Of a DNA stretch of 64,000 nucleotides, positions 47,201 through 59,324 are shown piece after piece. The notes below the pieces were generated by a model. That model searched no databases and had not been told where the DNA came from. It saw only the letters and a list, made by a program, of their open reading frames with translations. The stretch is taken from contig NC_081823.1 in assembly GCF_030704535.1 (NCBI RefSeq), forward strand, positions 3,380,501 to 3,444,500. Direction: 5' to 3'. This stretch comes from Vitis vinifera. Taxonomy: Eukaryota > Streptophyta > Magnoliopsida > Vitales > Vitaceae. The position numbers and the translations under genes are program-made. Numbering within the stretch: position 1 is the stretch's first letter; every line of letters begins with the position of its first letter.

Positions 47201-48780
47201 TGTTGTGGGTGTATACAAGAATGGCAATCACTTGATCTCTTTTCAGCAGCAGAATGAGAACTCCACAATGTGGAATCATGGGCCTGGTTCCCAAACGATG
47301 TCTGCTGTTCCAGCAAACACATATTACAGCTTCCAGGGCCAAAATCAGCAACCCGGTGGATTTCGGCAAGGGCATCAGCCTTCCCAGCATTTTGGGGTCC
47401 TTGGGTATCCAAATTTCCACCATTCTCAGGCTGGGATCTCGCTGGAACATCAGCAACAAAACCCTAGAGATGGGTCCCTGAGTGGGTCTCAAGGCCAAGC
47501 GTGCAAGCAGTCCCAACAGATATGGATTTACAGAGCCTGACAATCCAAATGATATAGTGAATATTAATCTTGAACTGATACTTCATTGGAGTTCAGCTTT
47601 GTTCTCGGGTCGGCATAGCAAAGGAAAATTTACCCAAGATTGAGAATATATGAGCGAGTATCTAAGGGGACTTCTGAAATTCTGGAACTGGCATTCTGTA
47701 AGATATTCCAAACCCGAGCGCATCTGGAGTACAGCCATAAGTCCAAGTGAAAATCAACAGTTGCGTGTTCAATGATGTGGTTCAGTGATCAGCTTACCTA
47801 CACCCCGGGGGACCCCTAACTTGCATGTTTATTCCTTACCAACTCTCCCACTTATACCTTTCTGCATGGCCACCTTTGGTGCCACATACCTTTTCTTCTC
47901 TTTTCATTTCATCATCTTTGTTTTTAAAATAATCCATCAAATTCCAGTTTTCAAATGGTTTCTCAAATTTTAAATTCTTCAAATAATTTTACCATTTTTT
48001 TAGTTTTCATCCTTAGTTTATTTTTTTTTAGGACCTAAAAATCCCATTTTCAATGAAATTTGGTCGCCTTTTTTTTCTTCTTGGTGAGCCACTTTCGAAT
48101 TTTTCGTGATTTTAAAATGTTTTAAAATAAATATGAATTTAAATTCCGTAATTCCGAATAATGGAATTTATGGAATTAATTCATGCAAAAATAAACGGGC
48201 TTTGGTGGGGGCCCTACATATGTGATTTCATGATTGATTTACTGATTAGTTGATTGGCTTTCTAGGCATGATTGATTTGCTCTATTCTTGATATGCGCTT
48301 AATTATATCTGTTTATTGTTCACTAACCATGTTTCAAGATAGCGCATTCGTGATTGCCGCCCAGGTATGCATCTATTCATATTTTGCTCATTCTTTATAT
48401 ATGTTTTGCCTCTCATATTGTGCATGATCGATTTGAGTATTCATCGATTTTCTTGTTGATGGCCATGTTAGCTTCACTTTATTAGTAGAGACCCGTTTTT
48501 AGGGACTTAGAGGGGTGCTACGGTGTTTACCGTACCTTCCCGATAAGTAACCTGACCCCCGAACCCGACCCGGTTTTTCGCAGACCGCCTTTCCCAAAAT
48601 AAGGAGTCACACTTAGGGTTTTTCTTTCTTATTTTGTTTACCCTTTAAAAATAAAACAAAAATAAGTGGCGACTCCGAGTCAATTTTTCTTAATCAATAA
48701 AAATCAATTTTTTTCAAATAAAAATCGAGCTCGCCATCGAGTGGGAAACGCATTCGAGCGATCGAAATGCGGGGTCCACA
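44273..48780 (+). repeat. 3' LTR, 4,508 bp
   Basis: Same length and the same open frames as the 5' LTR at an offset of 14,656. The segments I compared by eye were identical. The right side is followed by the ATAAG target duplication. Confidence 0.95.
47070..47540 (+). pseudogene. Captured GBF-interacting protein 1-like fragment (3' LTR copy)
   Basis: This is the same 156-codon frame as at 32414-32884, with an identical translation. Because it sits inside the LTR, each element carries two copies and any descendant would too. Confidence 0.6.
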
Positions 48781-48785
48781 ATAAG

Positions 48786-49364
48786 TCATTGAATAAGGAT
48801 ATAAATAAATATATTACAATATGAAGAAATTAAATTAAAGTGTAAAGAATTAAAGTGTAAAAGGCTACTTAAAGAAATGAGATTAAAGTATAAACTACTT
48901 TGAGACATATACGTGATATGTATACATTCTTATTAATTATAACAACATCTTATTAATGATATTTAGCTTTTTGTACGTCTAAAGAAGGAAGGCTTATGAC
49001 AATATTTTTAGCATAAAAGGTTTTTTTATTTAAAATAATAAATTCAATTTCTTTCAATTATTAAATATTTTGTAAAGTCTTATCCCTTTTAATCCATAGG
49101 AATGTGGAAAGATGTGAAACAAAATTTTTAAACATTAAATTATTAATATTACACATATGTGATTAAAACTAAAAATCTAAAGACCTAGAGATACAATTCA
49201 ACATCTATAAGAATAAATATTAAGTTAGTTATTAAAAAAATATAAAATAATTTAAAAATATAATCTTATATTATTATAATATGTTACAATGTATTATCTA
49301 TTAATATAATAATTTATTACAATGGATTACTATCATATTATTAATAAAATATATTATATCATTT
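48786..49364. other. Intergenic DNA right of the retrotransposon
   Basis: Very AT-rich. No gene is seen. Confidence 0.4.
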
Positions 49365-50012
49365 TAGGGGTGCAACTTGGACAGGTTGACCCGACCCAAC
49401 CCAAACCCAATTTGATATTTGGAAGGATTTGGACAAACATTTTCATTACACAAGTTGAACTTGGGCTAGGTTTTCTCAATTCAAGCTTAATTTGGATTGG
49501 GCTCAAGTCATGGTTCAAATAATCCGAGCGAACCTGATTTAATATTTTTATAATTTTTATAATTCGTATTATCCTAATAATATTTATTTTATTTAAAAAA
49601 AATCAAATTATAATTATATCATATATTTTTTCATTTAAAAAAAAAGATATATAAGTTTATTTTTATTTGTATATCATACTCTTTTTTATTTTTGTAAAAA
49701 AGATATAGAAGTTTATTTTTACTTTAAATTTTTTTGTTATGTATTATTTAAATTTTAGTATAAACTTATAAAAAAAAATTAAAAAGCACTATATATGGAT
49801 TTTGAATTACACAATCCACGCAATTTGGCTAAGCCAAGTATAATCAGATCAACCCAAGTTCAACTTGACCAATCAAAATTCAACCTGAGTTTAAAAAAAT
49901 GAGATTGAGTTGGATTTGTATCGAGTACTTTGAGTTAGAGATTGAGTTAAGTTGAACTTGGATTGGTTGTTTTTTAATTCAGGTTGGGCTTGCCGTCCAA
50001 ATTACAGGTCTA
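49365..50012. mobile_element. hAT-like MITE, copy 3
   Basis: The left end TAGGGGTGCAACTTGGAC is an imperfect inverted copy of the right end GTCCAAATTACAGGTCTA. The 8-bp flanks are TATCATTT (49357-49364) and TGTCATTT (50013-50020), seven of eight matching. It is related to the copies at 13172 and 27630 and has the best-preserved ends of the three. Confidence 0.68.
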
Positions 50013-50020
50013 TGTCATTT

Positions 50021-50944
50021 AATACATATTATTTTAATTAATTTAAAACTATTTATAAATTATTGAAAGAAAATAAATTATAATCAAATTACTTTTTAAT
50101 AATATGTATATATATAAACTCTCAAATTTAATTTAAATTTTTTTATCTCACAAAATATTTTATAACAATTTTATATATTTAAAATAATAAAATAAAATCT
50201 CCATAATCATTAATTATAGTATGAATATTATCTCTTCTCATAGCTCCACCTATACTAATCAATAATTAGTAATAATTTATAAAATGGTATTTTAAAATTC
50301 ATATTTAAAAAAACCATTTTCAAAACGAGATTCTATGAATATTTTCTATTACTATAATAAATTTTTATTTGAAATAGTAATTACGAGAAAACTAAATGTT
50401 TAGATATCTATAAAAAACAAATTTAGATGTTGTTTGAACTTTCATCTAGCAAAATTATCGTAGGTTTTTTATTTGAAAAAAAAAATCATTTTTAAACCTT
50501 AAAACTAAAACTCTACATATTTTATTCAATAAGTATATTTAAAAAATTATTTCAAATATTGAATTATTGAAGTAATCAACAGTCAACACCGCCCAAAATG
50601 GAAATTTGAGATGGTTTGTTTGTGAGTGGTAGTAGGGTTAGAGAGAGAGAGAGATGGAATAGAAACCGAATACGAAATAGAGAAGGAGATAAAGCTATGG
50701 ACTCGGGAATCAAAAACAAACGAAAAAAAAAAAAACTCATAAAATTAAAGAATGCCTCTCCACCTGTGACCACCACCCTTCTCCGAGCCGCCCAGCTGCC
50801 CCTCTAATCCCTCTTGCATGAACCCCTTCTTTTCTCCACATTTATTGTTCACACTCATAAAGTGATTCTCAGTCACGCAACACACAAACACAGAAGCGTT
50901 TTTGTTTTTCGGTTCTTTCTAGGGAAAGATTGAGTAAAATGGAA
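50021..50944. other. Upstream region of the ABCG gene
   Basis: AT-rich until about 50570, then mixed sequence with a (GA)n tract near 50641-50653. It should include the ABCG promoter and part of the 5' UTR. No other gene is seen. Confidence 0.4.
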
Positions 50945-50971
50945 TAAGAAGAAGAAGAAGAAGAAGAAGAG
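50945..50971 (+). repeat. (AAG)n microsatellite in the ABCG 5' UTR
   Basis: About eight AAG units end directly before the ATG at 50972. It lies in the probable 5' UTR, so length changes would alter the leader and not the protein. Confidence 0.8.
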
Positions 50972-53900
50972 ATGGTGGACATTAAGGCACAACCAGAGTC
51001 TATTACAGCAAACCCTGAACCACCACCCATCTTTACGAAAGCTAAGAACAGTGGCCATGTTATATTGAAGGTATTTTGCGACGTCGTTTTATGATTGTCT
51101 TGTCTTTCTGTCTCGCAAGAACCTCTCTCAAGATCACCCATGGCCCATGCATGCATATCCCTCCTCCTCATCTTTCTGTCCAAGAATACTGAAACCCACA
51201 TTGAATAGTTTTTTCTTTTCTTTTCTTTTTGAAGCTGGCGATTTTTTTTTTCCTGTTATTTTTTCTCTAGCTTTTCTTTCTTTTCTTAAATTTGTTTCTT
51301 TATTTTCCTTTATTGTTTATGGTGAAGAAAATTATTTTAGGGCTTGTGGGCTTGTTTGGATGCCAAGAAAATGGCATAGCTTCGCATTTTAGGGTTTCTC
51401 TGTAGTTTTCTTTTTCTAGGGGTTTTTCATTCCTGTTGATGTAGTATAAATAAACAAATAAACAAAAAATAACAACTTCGCCATTAGAATTTTCAATCAA
51501 ATATATTGATTTTTATAAATAAATAAACAAAATCAGATTATACTGGGCAAGGATGAAAAACAAAAAGGAAAAATAAGGAATGCAAAACCTTTTTTTTTTT
51601 TTTGGCAGAAAAGGGGACTGTTTCATTGATCATAATGCATGCTATTAAATGATTCAAAATTGATTGTGTTTTTCAAAACGGCATGTCAAATTGCATCTCA
51701 CTTAAAATGAAGGGAATTCATCCTTTATTGCAGGATATATTGATTAAACATCTATTAACAAGAATTTCCTCATAATAATTTGATCAAATTTACAGTTTGA
51801 GGAGGTTGATTACAAGGCTAAAACCCATAAAGGAGGACTGCTTAGGAAGGATTCGAAACCAGAGGAGAAGCACATATTGAAGGGAATCACAGGCATTGTG
51901 CTACCAGGTGAAATGCTGGCCATGTTAGGCCCATCAGGCAGTGGCAAAACAACACTGCTTACTGCCCTTGGAGGTCGTCTTGGTGGACGGCTCAATGGAA
52001 GCATAACCTACAATGGCAAGCCCTTTTCAAACCGAATGAAGAGGAGCACAGGGTTTGTAACACAAGATGATGTTCTTTATCCACATCTAACTGTGACTGA
52101 GACATTAGTATTCACTGCCCTTCTCCGGTTGCCTAATACTATTAGTAAAGAAGACAAGGTACGGCATGCGGAGGCAGTGATAACTCAGCTTGGTTTAACT
52201 AAGTGCAAGGATAGTATAATTGGGAACCCCTTTCTGAGAGGGGTTTCGGGGGGAGAGCGTAAAAGGGTTAGCATAGGGCAAGAGATGCTAATAAACCCTA
52301 GTCTACTGTTTTTGGATGAGCCCACATCCGGCCTCGACTCAACAACTGCTCAACGCATCGTGTCCACGTTATGGGAGCTAGCGAAAGGAGGAAGAACCGT
52401 TGTGATGACGATACACCAGCCTTCTAGTAGACTATTTTACATGTTTCATAAGGTGTTATTGTTATCAGAAGGGAACCCTTTATATTTTGGGAAGGGAGCA
52501 GAAGCCATGGACTACTTTTCTAGCATTGGATTTGCCCCATCAGTTGCAATGAATCCGTCTGATTTTCTACTAGATCTTGCCAATGGTATGTATACCATAA
52601 CTTTTATAGAAATTGCTTAGTGTAAGTGAAGCTGGAGACAAATTGTTGCATGGTAGGTTAGGCTCGGTAAAGGATGTGAGTGCTTATTTGTAATGTCTAT
52701 CTTACAAATTTTGTATTGCCTTAGAGTATGTCCTACTAATTTTCCTCCATGTCCTTATAAAGCAACCAAACAGAGTATATTAATCAAGAAGAACCAAAAC
52801 TAAGTGAATTGAAATGTTAAAAATTGTTGGTTACTCAAAGATTTTCCCTATGAATGATGCTTTCTTTTGATTCTAAAGCAAGTAGTTTCGAAAGGATGAA
52901 TTAGAGAACTAGAAAAACTCTTATGTACGTCCTCAATAAAAACTAATTTTTATAAATGGAAGTAACTTGTATTAAACTCAACTCTCATCAAACAATGTAA
53001 TTTATGCTGAAACTTGTATCAAAGTGTATTTGGATTGATATGATGAAAGTCTATTTGCTTTAACATCATGCATAAACCCGAGAAATGGTATCTAATTTAG
53101 TTCTATTAACTAGTATGTAAACTGATTGCTGCATTGTAAAAATTATTTTGCAGGTGTTTTGTCTGATGATATACATGAGGATCCAACCACCATCAAGCAG
53201 ACACTGGTTTTATCATATAGGAGCAAGATTGATGAAGGACTGAAGGCAGAACTCCGAGAAATCGATAACCACCTTCAAGACGGATTAGAAGACAAGCAGC
53301 TAGACCGGTGGGCGACAACTTGGTGGCAGCAGTGCTCTGTGTTGTTTAGAAGAGGGGTAAAGGAAAGGAGGCATGAATCATTCTCTGGCCTCAAGATTGG
53401 TCAGGTCCTGGTTGTGGGCTTCCTTTCAGGGTTATTGTGGTGGCAATCTGATTCTTCACACCTGCAAGATCAGGTTAGAAATCCTTCACTGACTCCCTAC
53501 ATATGGCAGATACTGTCAATGAAATATTGTTCTACATGGAAGTTCTTCGCTTTCTTTTGGCGGGAATTTGGAAATTTATTGAAAATAAACTCAACCCTTC
53601 TGCTTTATATGGTAATGGATGATGCAATAACTTAATAGAAAGTTATTAAATAGACCAGAATGATATTGAAATTTCTTCCCTTTTTTCCTCTCTTTTCTGG
53701 GACAATTTCTTAGTGTTCATGCAGCTAAGCCTCTTAGACTGATATACAAACAAAATGAATTCAGATTTTGTGTTTTAACAATAGGAAATCTTGTTTATCT
53801 ATCTATGCAGATTGGGCTTCTCTTCTTTTGCTCTGGATTTTGGGGCTTCTTCCCTCTGTTCCAAGCTATTTTCACCTTCCCCCAGGAGCGGATGATGCTT

Positions 53901-54473
53901 GAAAAGGAAAGATCTTCAGGCATGTACAGGCTTTCATCATACTTCATGTCAAGGACCATAGGTGACCTTCCCATGGAGCTGGTTCTTCCCACCATTTTTG
54001 TTATCATAACCTATTGGATGGCAGGCCTCAAACCCAATGCCATTAACTTCCTACACACCTTATTTGCCCTCCTATTTAGCGTACTAGTTTCTCAAAGCCT
54101 CGGCCTTGCTCTGGGTGCTGCAGTAATGGACCAAAAATCAGCCACCATACTAGGATCAGTAATCATGCTCTCATTCCTTCTTGCGGGAGGGTACTATGTC
54201 CAAAATGTTCCCCATTTCATAGCTTGGATTAAATACGTCTCTATTAGCCATTACACATATAAACTGTTGTTGGGTTCACAATACAAGCCTGGAGACATCT
54301 ACCCATGTTCTGCCAAGACCACCTGTTTGGTGGGAGACTTTCCTGCTGTACAGCTTGTGGGCCTAGACAAGCAAATCCTTGCGGCGGTTGCTTTGGCCAT
54401 AATGCTTGTGGGTTACCGGCTTATCGCTTATATTGCCCTCATGAGGATTGGAGTGCCCGGTAAAAATAGCTAG
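50972..54473 (+). CDS. ABCG9: ABC transporter G family half-transporter (ABCG9-like)
   Basis: Four exons, 50972-51070, 51796-52585, 53154-53473 and 53811-54473, encode 623 aa, the normal size for a half-size ABCG (WBC) protein. The nucleotide-binding domain comes first: Walker [10 protein letters not shown] (78-86), Q-loop VTQDD, signature [10 protein letters not shown] (183-192), Walker [13 protein letters not shown] (203-214) and the H-loop TIHQP (His240). About six membrane helices follow, beginning [16 protein letters not shown] and [17 protein letters not shown] and ending [33 protein letters not shown] lies between the two parts. Half-transporters work as dimers in the plasma membrane. 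The sequence is closest, from memory, to Arabidopsis ABCG9, which with ABCG11 and ABCG14 is linked to lipid or sterol homeostasis in the vasculature and, with ABCG31, to steryl glycosides on pollen. The substrate here is inferred. All splice junctions keep the frame. Confidence 0.92.
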
Positions 54474-56707
54474 ACCCCCTTTTTATGGTCATGATCATGA
54501 AGATATGAGGTGGTTCACATCATTTTTATAGATGCATTTTCTTTGTATATACTCTTAAGTAAATTTGAGGTGTAAGCTAGTGAAGAGATTCATATATAAA
54601 TGAAGTTTAAGTAGTGAAAGTTTTTCTAAGGCATTTGAATGTCCCATTGCTAGAAATTCAATCTATCCATTGTGATTTCATGACATCTAAAATGAGTTGT
54701 TTTGTAAGAATCTAAGCTACTTTTTGTGTAGGCACTGAAATATACATAGATCCCATGGCTTTATGCCCAAGTTAAATTCTGTTGTAATTTTTCAGGTTGA
54801 TAGGTTTCAATTACATCTGAAAATCGCTTTTAAGAAACATTGATGTACAAAATCACTTAGTACTTGAATGCATGTCACCCCCCTTGTCATGGCCAATCAT
54901 TTCCACAGGAATTGTGTGCATATTTTTTTGTTAAATTTTGATTTGTCTCTCAACCCAGAGATGGGGCATGGCCCAGTGTCTTGCTCATCATAAGTTTTTT
55001 GAATTATAGTCCTTTTATTATTGGAATCCCAACTATCAATACTGTGAATTATGCATGTCTTCATCAAGGGCAGTAATGGTGGTTGTGATGGCAAAGTTTC
55101 AGTTTAGAGTCATACATAGAAATTGAAGTCCATTGATGACAAAGAGATTCCACTATCTTTCCCACATCTTCTAGATCCAATGTTGAGTCATAACTTTAGG
55201 TGAAGAAAACCAAAAAAGGCCATTGAAATGCCCTTTTTCTCATTAGATCTTCTCGATTAAAAACATAAACATATTATATTATCAAAATTATTCAAAAAAC
55301 GTTTCCAAGACATAGCTCAACTCAATATGTCACTGCTCACATCTGTAAATTTTGAATCATGGGGTTGCCTTTATATGACATTTGGGTTTGACTTTGCCTA
55401 TAAAACCCACGTGGGTTCAAGGCCAACTGATAAAAAATTAGTAAATGAAATTGAAGTCAAGATCCCTAAGGAATTGGACTTGATTTTTCGTAACAAAAAA
55501 CAGTATATGTTGAAAGCTGAATCCATGGTGGGTGGGCTTCCACCACAATTGATCAGTTTGACTGATTTCAGGGCCAATCCATTAAGGAAGGCTATGTCTA
55601 GACACCTTTTAGAGAATTTATATGAGTTTGGCCTTAACCTCCCACTTGATCAAACACCAAAAAAAGGTGGAATTCAACAGAGATCCGGATACAGCTCATT
55701 GTGGGTTTGACCCCAAGAGCATGATGTAATGGAACTTTGTCAAATAGTCAAAGCTTGGCCTGAACCCTCGGAGCCATTTCACACTCCAAATCAGCCGTGC
55801 CCATGATTGCCTGGTTGAAAAACACTGCGCTATGATCAAACCCAAGTCGAGAAAATCAAAGGGTTGCTGCCCACATTATTGTCCAATAAAGGAACGTGCT
55901 TTGAGCAGTTGGTCTAGCAGGAAAAACTGACCTGAATTTTGTGGCATTTATGTTGACTCCAGCTTTGGTGTCATGGAAGTGTTTTTCTTCTTTCTCTTAA
56001 ACTCAACCCATTCCACATCAGGGCTTACATAATACGATGCTTTCCTATGACATGTGGTCTGCACGTGCGTGCTTCATGCAACAGTAGATCGAGGCTAAAC
56101 GTTTTCAACTCATAGGCTCTGTTTGGGAAGCGTTTTTCAAAACATTTTTTAACCCGTTTTTTATATTTTTATATACATTTTAAAAATTATTTTTTATATA
56201 TAATATTTTATTTTAAATCATTCTTTATATTTATATAACTTTTTTTAAAAAAAAATTCTCTTAATCGACAGACTTGTTTGTAGTCACGAGGTTCCATTGA
56301 GTTCAAACCAGTGTCATTACCCACAATTTCTAAAATTGAAATTAAATTCAAGAAACAGATTGTATAATTTATCATTCTTACTTTCAAAAAGGAGAAAAGG
56401 CCATTGGACTGTGAAGTGATTTTTGTTGTTTATGTGTATTGGTTCATTGTATAGTGTCTTTTGACTTTTCTGGCCCATTCCAAAAAAGCAATGACACATT
56501 TAAAAGGCCCTTACAGTCCATTTCCTTTTGTCTTTTTACTCATCTTTTTTATTCCGGGCATAAACAACACATGGTGCATGTTCACATCGGGTCAGATATT
56601 TTGTCTGATGTGGCAAAGACGAATCAATGTGGAAAATTGAAAATTCCATTTCTATTGTTGGGTGGATTTTGCTTAACAAGAATATTATAAAATTTGGGGT
56701 AATTAAG
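54474..56707. other. Intergenic DNA right of the ABCG gene
   Basis: The first few hundred bases should be the ABCG 3' UTR. One unrecognised ORF (55327-55710) is listed separately. Nothing else is supported. Confidence 0.4.
55327..55710 (+). CDS. Unrecognised ORF, 127 aa
   Basis: This ATG-to-stop frame has segments such as KLVNEIEVKIPKELDLIFRN and RKAMSRHLLENLYEFGLN. The second half looks moderately protein-like and the DNA is less AT-rich than around it. I find no domain, signal peptide or splice partner. It may be chance, a single-exon orphan gene or a transposon remnant. Confidence 0.2.
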   Translation: MSLLTSVNFESWGCLYMTFGFDFAYKTHVGSRPTDKKLVNEIEVKIPKELDLIFRNKKQYMLKAESMVGGLPPQLISLTDFRANPLRKAMSRHLLENLYEFGLNLPLDQTPKKGGIQQRSGYSSLWV

Positions 56708-57078
56708 AGCATGTTTGATAGATAGTGCTTCTAAAAAGTGTTTTTAGAGCTCGTTTGATAGTGATTTTAAGAAACGTTTTTAATCTTTATAAGATTTGAA
56801 AATTTTTATCAATCAAATGTAAAAAAGTTAGAAATGTTTCCTAAAAGCACTTTCAAACATACTTTTAGAGTGCGTTTGGGAGTTATTCTAGAAAGTATTT
56901 CTAACATTTTTAATATTTAAATGATAAATTTTTTCAAATATTATAAATATTAAAAGCGCTTCCTAAAATCACTATCAAACGGACTCTTAGTCTTCTTTTA
57001 ACGCTTGAAAATGTTTATATTTCAAATATTAAAAATGTTAAAAATATTTCATAAAATCGTTATCAAACGTACTCTAAG
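56708..57078. mobile_element. Cluster of small MITE-like units
   Basis: Several adjacent units share ends of the type CGTTTGATAGTGATTTTA and, inverted, AAATCACTATCAAACG, with cores of TTTAATATTTAAATGATAAA-like sequence. Two nearly complete units lie at about 56750-56874 and 56876-56992, with partial units on both sides. A relative is at 9222-9345. There is no ORF and the superfamily is not clear. Confidence 0.55.
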
Positions 57079-57833
57079 AATTTATGCGATAGTAATTAGA
57101 AAAGACGTGGTCTGATATTTGAATTCCTTAATATTTTCCCGCTAAACCAAATAAAGGAATTTAAATTCTTTTGTATAATTTTTCTTCTTTCCCCAAATGC
57201 AAACCAAAGATTTCAACACAAATTTAATGATAATAAAATCATTTTTCCCATTTGTATAAGATTGTCCCCAACTACCATCATCCCTAACTTTTCATTGGAT
57301 TAATTAACTCTATCCATCCCCAGGACTTTGTGTTAAACTTGCACTCTATCACAAACTCTAAAAACCTCATTCAATACCATCTTTGACTTGGACCTCATTT
57401 GATTAACTAAAGTCCTAATGCACATTTAATTTACTTAATGTTATCCTATACACATAGTTTTAATATAATCCTATCTTACCTCATCAATTAAAAAGTCCAT
57501 TTGAAAGTGACTTCCAAAGGAATAAAGACATTTTTAAAGATTATCTTATAAAAATTAAGGATATGTTTTGTATTTGTTGTGAAAAATAGTTTTTTATTCT
57601 TTAAAATAAAAATAAAAATAGGATAACACGTTTCATAATTATAAAATAAAAAATGAAAACATTTTTTTTAATTATTTTCACTTGTTTCTTGAAAACTGTT
57701 TTAAAAAATAATTATATAAAAAGAAGAATGATTAAAAACAACACATGGGAAGCCGGCATATGCCCAGAAAAAGCAAGTAACCCCTGAAAAATTAAATTCT
57801 CACTAAATTAAAAAAAAAAAACTTAATGACTAA

Positions 57834-58113
57834 GGTGGTATTTGTTTTTTTATTTAATTATAAATAGAACTTTAATATTTAATAATGTTAAATATTAGGT
57901 TGTTTGTTTTTATAGTATTTTATTTCTATTAAGTATTAAAAAGTAAAAAAAAAAACTAATATATTATTTTTTTCTATTTAGAAAAAATTACATATTTTAG
58001 TTTTTTTAATTTAGTAAAAAGTTTATAATAAATTAGAAAAAGTAGAAAAACAAATAATCTAAATTCTGAAAACAAATTACTTTCAGTAAAAAACAAAAAA
58101 AACAAACACCACC
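57834..58113. mobile_element. Tourist/PIF-Harbinger-like MITE, 280 bp
   Basis: The ends GGTGGTATTTGTTTTTT and AAAAAACAAACACCACC are inverted repeats, with TAA on both sides (57831-57833 and 58114-58116). It belongs to the same family as the element at 28717. Confidence 0.72.
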
Positions 58114-58713
58114 TAAGTTAATCATACTTTTTTTAATGTGACATTGTCCCATTTAAAATCAATTCAAATTCTCAAATAAAACTATTTTTTAAAACAATTA
58201 TCAAACAAGGCTTAGGTATTATATATGATAAATTTTTTAAAAATCAATTATTCTAACTTCTAAGACATGGAGCCAAATAAGAGTGTATCATTCTTTTAAT
58301 GGATGCACATAAATAGTAATGGCGCCTATAATCTCGGAGATTACACCTACTAAATCTTATCATAATTTGACTATTACATCAACAAATTTGTCGATTCGAA
58401 TTTCTAACAACATGACACGTCACAAGTCTCGACACCGTCTACGTGCCCATTTGACCCACCAAACCCTCCAAATTCCATATCCTCAGCCATCACCCCCCAC
58501 ATTGATTCCCCCTAACTTTTTATTTATTATTTTTTTAAGTGCACATAACTTCACAAACTACCCTCCACGTTCACTAAAGTCTAAAAGACACCCCAATCAA
58601 CACCACAACACCCCCCCTCTTTATGCCTTTCATTCTTTGACCTAACCAGATGGCTCCAGAGGTAGAAGAAGAGTGAAAGAAACCCTAATTTTCTTTTTCG
58701 CCTTTTTTTGCTT

Positions 58714-59095
58714 ACGTGTCGCCATTTGGAGGCTCCACCGCACAACTTTGTGTGTTTTCTCTTTCCTTGTTTTTGAATATGTTTCTGCCTAACCTCTTCG
58801 GAGGTGTCCACGTGTTAGCACGTGTCTTACACTCCAAGCCCTCCTTAGTACCGACGTGGTTTAACCCACGCGTGAAAAAATGCCGCCACCACCACACACT
58901 CTCTCTCACCCATTAAAAAGCGTGCTTTTTTATTCTGGGCCTCCTGTGTTTTTTTGTTTTTTTCTTTCTAGAAGTTTTACTGTAAATGGCACGTGGCGTC
59001 TTGGTGTGGTGAGTCACCGCAGTTTTTCGTGACGGTTCATGCACCGAGTGGCGGATAAGGTCGGCCGCATGATAACGTCGAACCTTGTGCACGTG
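58714..59095 (+). promoter_or_regulatory. ABRE-like (ACGTG) cluster upstream of the NAC gene
   Basis: ACGTG cores occur at 58714 (ACGTGTC), 58810 (CCACGTGT), 58820 (CACGTGTC), 58854 (GACGTGG), 58991 (CACGTGGC) and 59091 (CACGTGGC). They lie 230-610 bp upstream of the ATG. ACGTGGC and ACGTGTC are the classic ABA-response elements bound by AREB/ABF bZIP factors, and multiple copies together are normally needed for ABA induction. Function is inferred. Confidence 0.65.
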
Positions 59096-59184
59096 GCGCG
59101 TTTTGAACGGTGATTGAAACCTGAGGGTCCCACTCGACCCAGATTGAGACAAGGACGACCGTACTTATCTCTGCTGCTCTCCTC

Positions 59185-59193
59185 TATATATAA
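59185..59193 (+). promoter_or_regulatory. Probable TATA box of the NAC gene
   Basis: TATATATAA lies 140 bp before the ATG, suggesting transcription from about 59215-59225. It sits just downstream of the ABRE cluster. Confidence 0.65.
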
Positions 59194-59324
59194 CGCCATA
59201 TCTCACCACCCAAAAAAAAAAAAAGAAAAGAAAATAGGAAAAAAATAAATTTTGAATTTTCAGATTCGCCCTCCAATCTTCTTCTCTCGAGAAACGATCA
59301 TCATCATCATCATCATCGCCGGAA

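Larger units (their letters stand above)
29617..48780 (+). mobile_element. Non-autonomous LTR retrotransposon, 19,164 bp (TR-GAG/LARD-like)
   Basis: Two direct repeats of 4,508 bp (29617-34124 and 44273-48780) start TGTAGACCCCC and end GGGGTCCACA. They flank a 10,148-bp internal region. A perfect 5-bp target duplication ATAAG lies at 29612-29616 and 48781-48785. Every open frame in one LTR recurs in the other at an offset of 14,656 with the same translation, so the LTRs look identical or nearly so and the insertion is recent. The internal region has a primer-binding site, a broken gag, a second gag-like ORF, long tandem arrays and a purine tract. I see no protease, reverse transcriptase, RNase H or integrase. 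The gag type resembles the Tat/Ogre branch of Ty3/gypsy. It must have used proteins from other elements to move. Confidence 0.95.

Noticed and set aside
51810..52004. Minus-strand ORF over the ABCG nucleotide-binding exon
   Set aside because: It is antisense to a well-supported exon containing Walker A.
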